10,884 bases of DNA from a bacterium (GCA_021790035.1 JAJYIO010000043.1:1-10884), one strand, 5' to 3'. Shown: positions 1 through 6,900, counted from the first letter of the stretch. Notes: generated by a model not told the origin, from the letters alone. A program made the numbers and translations.

Positions 1-735
1 GCCGCCCAGGGCCCGCAGGCCCAGCACGAAGATGGCAGTGGCGCCCGACCACCAGATGCCGCCCACGAGCAGGGCGGGGACGATCTGCGCCACCGGGGGG
101 AGCGGCTCGTGCGCCAACCAGGCAAGGCCAAGGCTCACCGCACCGGCGAGCAGGCACTTGGTCGCCATGAGGGCCATGGGATCGCGATCGGCCAGGCGCT
201 GCGTGGTCATGTTGTCGCTGGCCCATCCCAGGTAAGCGATCGCCACCATCACGACGCCCGCGAGATGCGTCGCCGGGCCCCCACTCGCCCCGAGGCTCAG
301 AACCACCGCGCCGCCCAGGATGGCGGCCGCGCCCACCGCCTCGGAAAGCCGCAGGGACTCCCCGAAGAACAGGGCGATCGCCACCATGAAGACGCCCTCG
401 AGGTTGCTAAGGAGCGATCCCACGGTCCCGGAGACCTGGCCGAGGCCGTCGAGCTGGAGCCACGATGCCGAGACTCCGCACGCCACGCCCAGGCCGTAGA
501 TGCGAGCATCCCGAAGCTCGAGACGGCGAACGGGCTCGATACGGTAGCCGGCAAGCCATCGGACGGCCACCAGCAGGGCGAGCGTCGCGCCGGAGGATGT
601 GTACAGGAAACCGGTCGACAGCAGCGGCGGCATCGTCGCGAGCCAGCGCTTGGCGAGCGGGGTGTACAGGCCGAAGAAGATCACAGTGGCCAGGCCGTAG
701 GCCAGGTCACTCCAGCGGCGGGAATTGCTAGGCAT
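1..735 (-). CDS. DMT-superfamily (EamA-type) membrane transporter, 3' end cut by window edge
   Basis: An open frame runs from the ATG at 735 to the left edge without a stop, giving 245 residues of an incomplete protein. It is very hydrophobic, with about eight likely membrane segments (about 11-29, 40-60, 77-95, 102-122, 131-149, 157-173, 190-208, 215-240). The stretch around residues 109-148 (NLEGVFMVAIALFFGESL, then a Gly/Ala-rich helix) matches the end of an EamA repeat, and a second repeat begins near 157. EamA proteins usually have ten helices and about 290-300 residues, so about 50 residues are missing. The family exports or imports small metabolites such as amino acids or nucleotide sugars; the substrate cannot be read here. 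A TAG lies in frame two codons before the ATG, so an earlier start is excluded, but no good Shine-Dalgarno is seen. It lies 44 bases downstream of the VKOR gene on the same strand and may be co-transcribed. Confidence 0.85.
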   Translation of the reverse strand, partial: MPSNSRRWSDLAYGLATVIFFGLYTPLAKRWLATMPPLLSTGFLYTSSGATLALLVAVRWLAGYRIEPVRRLELRDARIYGLGVACGVSASWLQLDGLGQVSGTVGSLLSNLEGVFMVAIALFFGESLRLSEAVGAAAILGGAVVLSLGASGGPATHLAGVVMVAIAYLGWASDNMTTQRLADRDPMALMATKCLLAGAVSLGLAWLAHEPLPPVAQIVPALLVGGIWWSGATAIFVLGLRALGG

Positions 736-779
736 CCACTACGTGGCCTGATGGCACGCCCGGGGCGACCGGTCGTCCG

Positions 780-1769
780 CTACCTGAGGATGTGGCGGGC
801 AAAGGCCCGGCTTCCGGGGTAGTTGGAGCGATCGGCCAGGACCTCGAGATTGGCCTCTCCGGGATAGAACTTGCCGCCGATCTCCCAGGTGGGATACTCG
901 CGAATATTGGCCGCCTTGCAGAGAGCGACGCGCGCCGAAGAGGTCGACGGATCGCATTCGACGTAGTCGATCAACTGGAATGCCTGGCGGCCAAAGAGCT
1001 CCTTCTCCCGGAAGCAATGCGGGCAGCGATAGCCGCCGTACATCTTGGCGCCGTTCTCTGCCAGCCACCGGGCCAGCGCCATCTCGGCCGGCCCGGATGT
1101 CGTCGGGATCGGGTAGACGGGTTCGGAGAGCGGCACGAGGCCGTTCTGCGGGATGACATTGCCGCCCTGCGGAGGCGGGAAGCCGCCCGGAGCCATCGGG
1201 GGCGACGCCTGGTTGCTGGCAGGGGCGCCGAATGCCGCCAGGGCCAGGAAACCCACGAGCAGCCCGCCGATGACGATCCGACCGTTCACCTTGGCCACCG
1301 CCGGCCAGAAGTTTGCGAGGCCGAACAAGCTCAGCGAAACCAGGAACGACCCGATGCAGTACAGGCAAACGCCGTGGATCACCGCCACCATCAGGTAGAC
1401 CAGGTAGCAGCTTATGGTCGCCATCACCGTCGTCAGGCCCCGCAGCAAGAACAGGTTGCCGTCGGGCTTATCGGGGTTCGGGTCCGTCGAGGTCGCCACC
1501 CTGGCCCCCAGGATGGGCCACAGCGCCAGGCCGACCACCGACAGGTAGGCCAGCAGGCCCCAGAAGGCGACCGGCATGCCCATCACCACCGAGTACTGGC
1601 TGTTGACGACTTCCTCGCAGTTGATGATCGCCGTCTGCGGGCAGGCCAGGGACTGACCCATCGCGTGGGTGACGAGCACGTAGGAGGCGTCGAGAATACC
1701 CAGCGTCGCCAGGCCCGCAAGCAGCCAGCGTTGCAAAGACAGAAGTGGGGCAGAACCGGGCTGTGGCAT
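780..1769 (-). CDS. VKOR-thioredoxin fusion, membrane disulfide-bond-forming oxidoreductase
   Basis: This 329-residue protein fuses a vitamin K epoxide reductase (VKOR) membrane domain (about 14-182) to a thioredoxin-like domain (about 225-329), the arrangement known from cyanobacterial VKOR homologues and plant LTO1. It should pass electrons from newly formed disulfides in exported proteins, via the thioredoxin domain, to a membrane quinone. Visible redox residues are the loop pair C43 and C51 (followed by EEV and NSQYS), the membrane CLYC pair C135/C138 next to quinone, and the thioredoxin CPHC pair C249/C252 with cis-proline P293 in YPTW. C272 and C284 in the thioredoxin domain also fit the family. 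A Pro/Gly-rich linker (183-225) joins the domains. The ATG at 1769 is chosen because GGAG lies 6 bases upstream and the protein begins just before the first helix; the frame stays open to an ATG at 1991, but that extra 74 residues looks like non-coding sequence. Confidence 0.93.
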   Translation of the reverse strand: MPQPGSAPLLSLQRWLLAGLATLGILDASYVLVTHAMGQSLACPQTAIINCEEVVNSQYSVVMGMPVAFWGLLAYLSVVGLALWPILGARVATSTDPNPDKPDGNLFLLRGLTTVMATISCYLVYLMVAVIHGVCLYCIGSFLVSLSLFGLANFWPAVAKVNGRIVIGGLLVGFLALAAFGAPASNQASPPMAPGGFPPPQGGNVIPQNGLVPLSEPVYPIPTTSGPAEMALARWLAENGAKMYGGYRCPHCFREKELFGRQAFQLIDYVECDPSTSSARVALCKAANIREYPTWEIGGKFYPGEANLEVLADRSNYPGSRAFARHILR

Positions 1770-2119
1770 CGTCTTCTCCGAGCGGGAACCAAGAGACAAG
1801 GGACTCGAGCCATACGGCACGACGCATAGGATCGTACCCCATGCAAGCCGATCGCGATCAGACGGCCCGGCGGTTCGTTCGGTTTTGCGAAACGCCTCGT
1901 CAGCCCACCCGCTCCGGATCCCAGCACAGGTCAGATTCGACGCCGGTTGCCGGCGATTCACCGGGGACTCGATTCGAGACTCCCCGCGCACGAGAACTGC
2001 GGCGGAGTCCTGGCGCGATCTGCGACGGCCGGATCTGCGATGGCTCGGGCGCAGGCGCCAGCGCCCGTCCGGTCAGCGGTCGCGGTCAGCCCTGCAACCA
2101 GAGGGATTTCCGCTGTAAC
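1770..2119. promoter_or_regulatory. Divergent intergenic region between the VKOR gene and the UDPGP gene
   Basis: These 350 bases separate two genes transcribed away from each other, so promoters in both directions must lie here or very near. Both flanking reading frames remain open through most of it, but the translated extensions are low-complexity Arg/Ser/Gly-rich sequence without resemblance to the proteins they would extend. I found no convincing -35/-10 pair on either strand. The VKOR side ends in a GGAG at 1776-1779. The UDPGP side has only GAGGGA at 2101-2106, 13 bases from its ATG, which is a weak ribosome site. A 15-base direct repeat is listed separately. Confidence 0.5.
2017..2046. 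repeat. Tandem 15-base direct repeat upstream of the UDPGP gene
   Basis: Two adjacent copies, GATCTGCGACGGCCG (2017-2031) and GATCTGCGATGGCTC (2032-2046), share 12 of 15 bases, including the first nine. They sit about 75-100 bases upstream of the UDPGP start. They could be a duplicated binding site, or simply a local slippage duplication; nothing in the sequence decides which. Confidence 0.5.
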
Positions 2120-3196
2120 ATGTCCCCCATGGACGCAGTCTTCGAGACCCTGGCCCACAAGTTCAGGAGCGGCGCCTGGTCGGCGGCAGACAACATCCTG
2201 AAGGCGGCGGTCACCCCTCCCATCGCGGGCGACGTCGCCGTGCTGCCGCCCCCAGGCAGCGAGGAGCGGCGGAATCTCGAAGCGCGGGGCGAGGAAGCGC
2301 TCCGCCAGGGCAAGCTCGGCCTGGTGATCCTCTCGGGCGGCATGGCGACGCGCTTCAACTGGGACCGGCCCAAGGGGGTCTACCCCATCTACGAGGGGAA
2401 AAGCTTCCTCGGCTGGAAGCTCGAATGGGCCCGGGCGATCTGCGGCGATCGGATGCCGATCTACATCATGACCAGCTTCCACACCCAGGAGGCGGTGGCC
2501 GCTCACCTGGTCGAACACGGATACTTCGGAGTCGATCCCGATCGCATTCGCCTTTTCCAGCAATTCCGGTACCCGCGATTGCTGGCCAGCGGGGAGCGTT
2601 TCGTCGATCCCCGGGGGCAAGAGGACAGCGCGGCCCCGGGCCACGGGGATTTTCCCGCGGCGATGCGCCAGTCGGGTCTTCTGGCAGAATTCCTGGCTGC
2701 CGGCGGGAGGACCTTGCTGTTCTCCAACGTGGACAACCTCGGAGCCACGCCGGACATGGCCATCGTCGGCTGGCACCTCGCCAGCGGGGCCGAGATGACG
2801 GCCGAGGTCGCAGCCAAGGCGCCAGGCGATCGTGGCGGAGCTCCGGCGCGGGTCGATGGCAGGCTCCAGCTCGTCGAGGGCTTTGCGTTTCCGCCCGGGT
2901 TCGATCAGAACGCCATCGGGGTCTTCAACACGGCGACCTATTGCTTCGAGGCCCGGGCGCTCGATCGGGATTTCGATCTGCCCTGGTACGTCGTCGAGAA
3001 GAAGGTCGATGAAACGGCGGTCATCCAGTTCGAGCACCTGGCCGGCGATCTCTCTACCCGCTTGAATTTCGGTGCCGTCGAGGTCGACCGCGACGATCGG
3101 TTCATCCCGGTCAAGGGCCAGGCCGATGTCCCCCAGGCGCAGATCTTGCTGGCTCGCAAGGCGCAGGCCCTGCGCGGGGCGCTGTCGGCTCGTTGA
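2120..3196 (+). CDS. UDPGP-family sugar-1-phosphate nucleotidyltransferase (likely uridylyltransferase)
   Basis: The 358-residue protein resembles the UDPGP family (eukaryotic-type UTP-glucose-1-phosphate uridylyltransferase and UDP-GlcNAc pyrophosphorylase), which joins a nucleoside triphosphate and a sugar-1-phosphate into a nucleotide sugar. Visible motifs are the nucleotide-binding loop LSGGMATRF (71-79) followed by RPKG (83-86, candidate catalytic K85), GHGDFP (174-179), the substrate/metal strand FSNVDNLGAT (201-210), NTATYCFE (270-277), VVEKKVD (291-297) and PVK (330-332). The loop departs from the usual GGxGTRLG by having ATRFN. I recall a similar GGMATRF and NVDNLGAT pattern in bacterial proteins annotated as uridylyltransferases, but the true sugar and nucleotide are unknown. 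ATG 2120 is used; ATG 2129 in the same frame is equally possible, and neither has a good ribosome site. Its TGA overlaps the start of the next gene, implying translational coupling. Confidence 0.82.
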   Translation: MSPMDAVFETLAHKFRSGAWSAADNILKAAVTPPIAGDVAVLPPPGSEERRNLEARGEEALRQGKLGLVILSGGMATRFNWDRPKGVYPIYEGKSFLGWKLEWARAICGDRMPIYIMTSFHTQEAVAAHLVEHGYFGVDPDRIRLFQQFRYPRLLASGERFVDPRGQEDSAAPGHGDFPAAMRQSGLLAEFLAAGGRTLLFSNVDNLGATPDMAIVGWHLASGAEMTAEVAAKAPGDRGGAPARVDGRLQLVEGFAFPPGFDQNAIGVFNTATYCFEARALDRDFDLPWYVVEKKVDETAVIQFEHLAGDLSTRLNFGAVEVDRDDRFIPVKGQADVPQAQILLARKAQALRGALSAR

Positions 3197-4212
3197 AGCC
3201 GCGTTTTCACCTCGACGTCACCGGGGTCTGCAACCTCGCCTGCTCGCACTGTTACCAGGACGACCACGTCGGCCGGCCACTGGCGCTCGAGGACGTCGAT
3301 CGCATCCTGGCGATGTTCGACCGGATGCGCCGGCATCACGGCGATCGGGGCGAGGGATTTCTGACGCTGGGCGGCGGCGAGCCGACCACGCATCCCGACC
3401 TGGCAGAAGTCATCAAGCTTGCAAAGCGATATAATTTCACGTCGCGATTGGTGACAAACGCCACCCTGATCGACTTGCCGCGCGCCTGGGCACTCCGCCG
3501 CGCCGGTCTCAAGATGGTGCAGGTCAGCCTCGACGGGGCGACGCGGGAGACCCACGAGGCGATCCGGGGCCCGCGGTCCTGGGACCGGGCGATCGCCGGT
3601 ATCTCGGCCCTGCGCAAGGCCCGGATGGTCGTGATCCTGAACGCCGTCATGATCCCCGGGCACAACCTGGGCGAGATCCCGCGCCTGCTCGATCTTTCCC
3701 GCCAGCTCGGCGTCTGGGGAATCAAGGTCCAGCGCGTGGTCCCGCGTGGGCACGCGGCCAGGGGCCTGGTGACCCGGGGCGACTTTCACCAGACCCTGGT
3801 GGCGCTCCTCGAGCGGGCCGTATCGATTCGCTACCGGCGCCTGATCATGCTGTTCGATCCGCTGGCTCACAACCTGCCGAACCTCTATCCCGAACTCACC
3901 CGGCGCCTCTGGTTTCTTTCGACCGACATGTGTCACTGCGATCGCACCGAACTCGTCGAGGTCGACGTCGATGGAGCCATCAGCTACTGCCGGGTCGGCC
4001 AGAAGCTCGGGAACGTCTGGGAAGATGACCTGATCGACGTCTGGGCGAATCACCCGCTGCTCGGAGCGATCCGCGAGCGTGGCCCCAGGGGCGCGTGTGG
4101 GTCATGTGCGGCGTGGAGTGGTTGCAGGGGGGGATGCCCGGCCGTCACCCACGGCCTCCTCCAGGATGCCAGTGCACCCGACCTGGCCTGTCCTGCCTGG
4201 AGCGAGGCCTGA
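3193..4212 (+). CDS. Radical SAM protein with C-terminal SPASM domain
   Basis: This 339-residue protein has the radical SAM cluster motif CNLACSHC (C13, C17, C20), the SAM-binding glycine motif LGGGEPT (59-65), and the barrel motifs VTNAT (87-91) and VSLDG (111-115). The C-terminal third is a SPASM auxiliary-cluster domain: C247/C249, C266 after VDGAISY, the signature C302-x2-C305-x5-C311-x3-C315, and C333. SPASM enzymes modify peptides (PqqE and anSME types) or small molecules (BtrN type). No precursor peptide or peptidase gene is seen nearby, so the substrate is unknown. The start is TTG at 3193, inside the TTGA overlap with the previous stop; it puts the cluster motif at the expected N-terminal position and no better start lies upstream. 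Coupling to the nucleotidyltransferase suggests, as inference only, a sugar- or cofactor-related role. Confidence 0.9.
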   Translation: MKPRFHLDVTGVCNLACSHCYQDDHVGRPLALEDVDRILAMFDRMRRHHGDRGEGFLTLGGGEPTTHPDLAEVIKLAKRYNFTSRLVTNATLIDLPRAWALRRAGLKMVQVSLDGATRETHEAIRGPRSWDRAIAGISALRKARMVVILNAVMIPGHNLGEIPRLLDLSRQLGVWGIKVQRVVPRGHAARGLVTRGDFHQTLVALLERAVSIRYRRLIMLFDPLAHNLPNLYPELTRRLWFLSTDMCHCDRTELVEVDVDGAISYCRVGQKLGNVWEDDLIDVWANHPLLGAIRERGPRGACGSCAAWSGCRGGCPAVTHGLLQDASAPDLACPAWSEA

Positions 4213-4221
4213 ACGGTTTTC

Positions 4222-4257
4222 CTCTGCGACGGGTCCCCGCCGGCTGCCGTGTCAGAG
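4222..4257. other. Imperfect inverted repeat at the convergent gene junction
   Basis: Between the ends of the radical SAM gene and miaB, CTCTG (4222-4226) and ACGG (4229-4232) can pair with CCGT (4247-4250) and CAGAG (4253-4257) around a G/C-rich loop, with two internal mismatches. It includes the miaB stop codon. Neither side has a run of T in the right direction, so it is not a canonical Rho-independent terminator, though it could slow polymerase from both sides. Only 39 bases separate the two genes. Confidence 0.3.
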
Positions 4258-5631
4258 AAGATCTACGACCGGCGGGATCGTCGGCCGGATATCCGATGGC
4301 CTGCTCTCAAGGCGGCCGGCGACGCAGCCCCGGAGCGTGAACGGGCGCGCCGAATCGATCTTGACCTGGACGATCTGGCCTTCGAGGCTCGGATCGCCGG
4401 GGAAGAAGACCTCGCGGTTGCCTCGCGTCCGGCCGGTCCAGATCCCGGGGGACCTGCTCGCCGGCCCCTCGACCAGGACTTCTTGCCAGGTGCCGACCAG
4501 CCGGCGGTTGCGGCGGAAGCTCGTCTCGGCCACGATCTCGTTCAAGCGAGCCAGGCGATCGCGCTTGATGTCCTCGGGTACCTGGTCCGTACGCTTGCCG
4601 GCCGGGGTCCACGGCCGGATCGAATAGGCAGCCGTGTTGTTCGAATCGAACTCGACCTCGCGCACGATCCGCAGCGTGTCCTCGAAATCCGCCTCGGTCT
4701 CTCCCGGAAAGCCCACGATGAGGTCGCCGCTGATGGCGGCATCGGGAATGTGGCGCCGGATCATCGCGACCTGCTCCAGGTAACGGGCCACGGTGTGCTG
4801 GCGCTTCATTTCGTCGAGCATCCGGTCCGACCCGCTCTGGATGGGAAAGTGGAAGTACTCCATCACGTTCGAGAGCCCGGCGACGGTCCGCACCAGTTCC
4901 TCGTCGAGGTCCACGGGATGGCTGGTGAGGAAGCGGATGCGGTTCAGTCCCGGCAGCGGCGATAGCCTCCGCAGCAAGGCCGCCAGCGTGGTGGGCGTCG
5001 CCAGGTCGAGCCCGTAGCGGTCCACCGTTTGACCCAGGAGCGTGATCTCCTGGAAGCCCTCGGCCAGCAGGGCGATCACCTCGCGCTCGATCGCCTCGAG
5101 CTCGCGGCTCTGGAACGGTCCTCGGGTGAACGGAACGATGCAGTAGCTGCAGAAGTACGAGCAACCATAGATGACAGGCACCCAGGCGTGGTACTTGCCG
5201 TCGCGGACCGTCGGCAGGTCGTCGGGGATGGCGTCCCGGAGCTGGCCGATCCGCGTGATGGGCGAACGGGTCTCGCGAACCTCCTCGACGAGGTCGCCGA
5301 GCTCGTGGAAATTGTGCGTCCCCACCACCACGTCGACGGCGGGATTGCGGCGGCGGATCTCGGCCTTCATCTCCTGGGCCACGCAGCCCATCACGGCCAC
5401 GATGACCCCGGGTCGCCTTTGCTTGATCTGACGCCACTCCCCCAGGAGGGAGAAGAGCTTGTCCTCCGCCTTCTCGCGTATCGCACAGGTGTTGACGAGC
5501 AGAAGGTCCGCCGCGTCCGCATCATCGGTGGGTTCGTAGCCCTGGCGCGCCAGCAGGCCCAGCGCCCGCTCGGTATCGGAGAGGTTCATCTGGCAACCAA
5601 AGGAACGCAGAAAGACCTTGAGTTCGGCCAT
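4252..5631 (-). CDS. miaB: tRNA-2-methylthio-N6-dimethylallyladenosine synthase
   Basis: MiaB is a radical SAM methylthiotransferase that converts i6A37 to ms2i6A37 in tRNAs reading U-starting codons. The 459-residue protein has all three expected parts. The UPF0004 N-terminal domain carries the second iron-sulfur cluster ligands C13 (FGCQMN), C49 (VNTCAIREKAE) and C83 (MGCVAQ). The radical SAM domain carries CSYFCSYC (C157, C161, C164), then TRGPFQSRE, LLGQTVDRYG, HFPIQSGSD and DLIVGFPGETEADF. A TRAM RNA-binding domain spans about 375-437, followed by a tail of about 20 residues. The ATG at 5631 gives the typical start just before the first cluster motif; only GAGG two bases upstream resembles a ribosome site, and the longer open frame to 5784 adds 51 atypical residues. 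VNTCAIREKAE and QSGSDRMLDEMKR favour MiaB over RimO or MtaB. Confidence 0.95.
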   Translation of the reverse strand: MAELKVFLRSFGCQMNLSDTERALGLLARQGYEPTDDADAADLLLVNTCAIREKAEDKLFSLLGEWRQIKQRRPGVIVAVMGCVAQEMKAEIRRRNPAVDVVVGTHNFHELGDLVEEVRETRSPITRIGQLRDAIPDDLPTVRDGKYHAWVPVIYGCSYFCSYCIVPFTRGPFQSRELEAIEREVIALLAEGFQEITLLGQTVDRYGLDLATPTTLAALLRRLSPLPGLNRIRFLTSHPVDLDEELVRTVAGLSNVMEYFHFPIQSGSDRMLDEMKRQHTVARYLEQVAMIRRHIPDAAISGDLIVGFPGETEADFEDTLRIVREVEFDSNNTAAYSIRPWTPAGKRTDQVPEDIKRDRLARLNEIVAETSFRRNRRLVGTWQEVLVEGPASRSPGIWTGRTRGNREVFFPGDPSLEGQIVQVKIDSARPFTLRGCVAGRLESRPSDIRPTIPPVVDLL

Positions 5632-5709
5632 GGCCTCGAAAGTATCAAAAAGAGGGGAAGCTCTTAGCTTAGATCGTTTTCGGTCTGAAGGCGTCCCCGC
5701 TTGACGCCT
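5632..5709 (-). promoter_or_regulatory. AT-richer leader of miaB with short hairpins (possible promoter)
   Basis: The stretch 5640-5688 is clearly AT-richer than its surroundings, as expected of a promoter in a GC-rich genome. Reading toward miaB, GATACT lies just upstream of the start but has no good -35 box, so I do not assign boxes. A perfect 7-base inverted repeat, AGGCGTC (5689-5695) and GACGCCT (5703-5709) with a 7-base loop, lies upstream, and AAGCT-ctt-AGCTT (5658-5670) lies in the leader. The remaining bases to 5793 hold no recognisable signal. Confidence 0.35.
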
Positions 5710-5793
5710 CGAGCCCGAACCATCCAGGCCCTGCCCCATCTTGACGGAACGGGCCAGGCTGGGCTGCCGAAGCCGTCCGGCCACGGGATCGGC

Positions 5794-6846
5794 TTACGCG
5801 ACCGGGGCCGAGCGGCCAAAGATCCGAGAGATGGCCTGATCGTAAGGCGGGCGCAGGACCCCGCGCTCCGTCACGATGCCCTTGATCAAGCCTGCTGGCG
5901 TGACGTCGAAAGCCGGGTTGTATACCCGGGCCCCCTCGACGACGACACGCTTGCCCGCAATGTGGGTGACCTCTTCGGGCGAGCGCTCCTCGATCGGGAT
6001 GAGGTCGCCGGTCGGCATGTCGGGATCGAAGGTAGAAAGCGGAGCTGCGATGTAAAAGGGGATCTGGTGGTGATGTGCCAGGACGGCCAGGCTGTACGTG
6101 CCGATCTTGTTGGCGCTGTCTCCGTTCGCGGCGATCCGATCCGCACCCGCGATCACGAGGTCGACGCGGCCCTGCTGCATCAGGTGGCCGGCCATGTTGT
6201 CCGTGATGAGGGTGAACGGAATCTGGTCGGTCTGCAGCTCCCAGGCGTTGAGGCGCGCTCCTTGCAGCCGGGGACGTGTCTCGCTGACCCAGACATGGAT
6301 CTGCTTTCCCGCAGCGCGAGCGGCTCGAATCGTCCCGACGGCCGTGCCGTACTCCACGGTCGCCAGCGACCCGGTGCTGCAGATCGTCAGGACATCCCCG
6401 TGATCCGGAAACAGCGCGGCCCCGTTGCGTCCGAGCGCCTGGTTGAGGTCGACATCCTCCTGGGCCATCACCTGAGCCTCGAGCTGGAGGTAGGCCCGCA
6501 AGGCGTCGACGTCGAGATGCTGGCGCTCCTGCGCAGCCGTCACCATGCGGTTGATCGCCCACGCCAAATTGACGGCTGTGGGCCTGACCCGCTTGAGCTC
6601 CTCGCCGACGAACGCCAGCCGCTCGGCGAGCTCCCGGCCCGACTTGGCCTCGATCGCGTTGGCCGCCAGGACCAAGCCCATCGCGGCGGCCACCCCGATC
6701 GCCGGCGCTCCCCGCACCCGCATGGTCGCGATGGCCTCTGCCACCTCCTCGACCCGGGTGAGGTGCAGCACCACGAGCTCATCCGGAAGACGGGTCTGGT
6801 CGATCATCTCGACCAGACCCTCTTTCCAATCTACCGTCCTCACCAT
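5794..6846 (-). CDS. mtnA: S-methyl-5-thioribose-1-phosphate isomerase
   Basis: MtnA isomerises 5-methylthioribose-1-phosphate to methylthioribulose-1-phosphate in methionine salvage. In some bacteria the same enzyme works on 5-deoxyribose-1-phosphate to dispose of 5'-deoxyadenosine. The 350-residue length is normal. Motifs in order: W7 with the DQTRLP segment (16-21), RVRGAPAIG (43-51), catalytic Cys in ICSTGSLAT (C156), SETRPRLQGARL (188-199), DNMAG (216-220), catalytic Asp in AGADRIAANGD (D236), NKIGTY (246-251) and NPAFDVTPA (310-318). The residue after the catalytic Cys pair position is Ser157 where Asn is usual. AGGAG lies 3 bases from the ATG but 6 bases from codon 2 (GTG), so initiation at GTG 6843 is a real alternative. 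It lies 54 bases downstream of gdhA and 162 bases upstream of miaB. No other methionine-salvage gene is in the window. Confidence 0.95.
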   Translation of the reverse strand: MVRTVDWKEGLVEMIDQTRLPDELVVLHLTRVEEVAEAIATMRVRGAPAIGVAAAMGLVLAANAIEAKSGRELAERLAFVGEELKRVRPTAVNLAWAINRMVTAAQERQHLDVDALRAYLQLEAQVMAQEDVDLNQALGRNGAALFPDHGDVLTICSTGSLATVEYGTAVGTIRAARAAGKQIHVWVSETRPRLQGARLNAWELQTDQIPFTLITDNMAGHLMQQGRVDLVIAGADRIAANGDSANKIGTYSLAVLAHHHQIPFYIAAPLSTFDPDMPTGDLIPIEERSPEEVTHIAGKRVVVEGARVYNPAFDVTPAGLIKGIVTERGVLRPPYDQAISRIFGRSAPVA

Positions 6847-6861
6847 GCGCTCCTTTTACCG

Positions 6862-6893
6862 TCGACCGGTCGAGGGGCGCTGGCAGAGGCCAG
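6862..6893. repeat. Perfect 12-base palindrome and adjacent small hairpin between gdhA and mtnA
   Basis: TCGACCGGTCGA (6862-6873) is a perfect palindrome 8 bases upstream of the mtnA ribosome site. Next to it, CTGGC (6880-6884) and GCCAG (6889-6893) can form a 5-base stem with an AGAG loop just after the gdhA stop. Neither is followed by a T run, so neither is a standard terminator. The palindrome could be an operator for mtnA or chance in GC-rich DNA. Confidence 0.35.
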
Positions 6894-6900
6894 TGAATGC

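Noticed and set aside
792..1829. A 345-codon plus-strand frame opposite the VKOR gene
   Set aside because: The minus strand encodes all VKOR and thioredoxin motifs; the plus-strand product is Arg/Gln/His-rich with no motif or ribosome site.
1745..2119. N-terminal extension of the UDPGP reading frame back to 1745
   Set aside because: The extra 125 residues are low-complexity, overlap the start region of the divergent VKOR gene, and include the translated 15-base repeat. The family homology begins after the ATG at 2120.
1958..4053. Long minus-strand frames opposite the UDPGP and radical SAM genes (1958-3037 and 2938-4053)
   Set aside because: Both are mirror frames of genes with clear catalytic motifs on the plus strand and show no domain of their own.
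3193..4251. A RiPP precursor peptide for the SPASM protein
   Set aside because: The gene is preceded by an overlapping nucleotidyltransferase and followed by only 39 bases before miaB. I saw no short Cys- or Gly-rich ORF with a ribosome site near it, so a peptide-modification cluster is not supported in this window.
4222..4257. A bidirectional Rho-independent terminator between the radical SAM gene and miaB
   Set aside because: The stem has two internal mismatches and neither exit side carries a T run in the transcribed direction, so I list it only as an inverted repeat.
5632..5784. N-terminal extension of miaB to an ATG at 5784
   Set aside because: MiaB proteins start shortly before the FGCQMN cluster motif; the extra 51 residues are Arg/Ser-rich and coincide with the AT-richer leader and hairpins.
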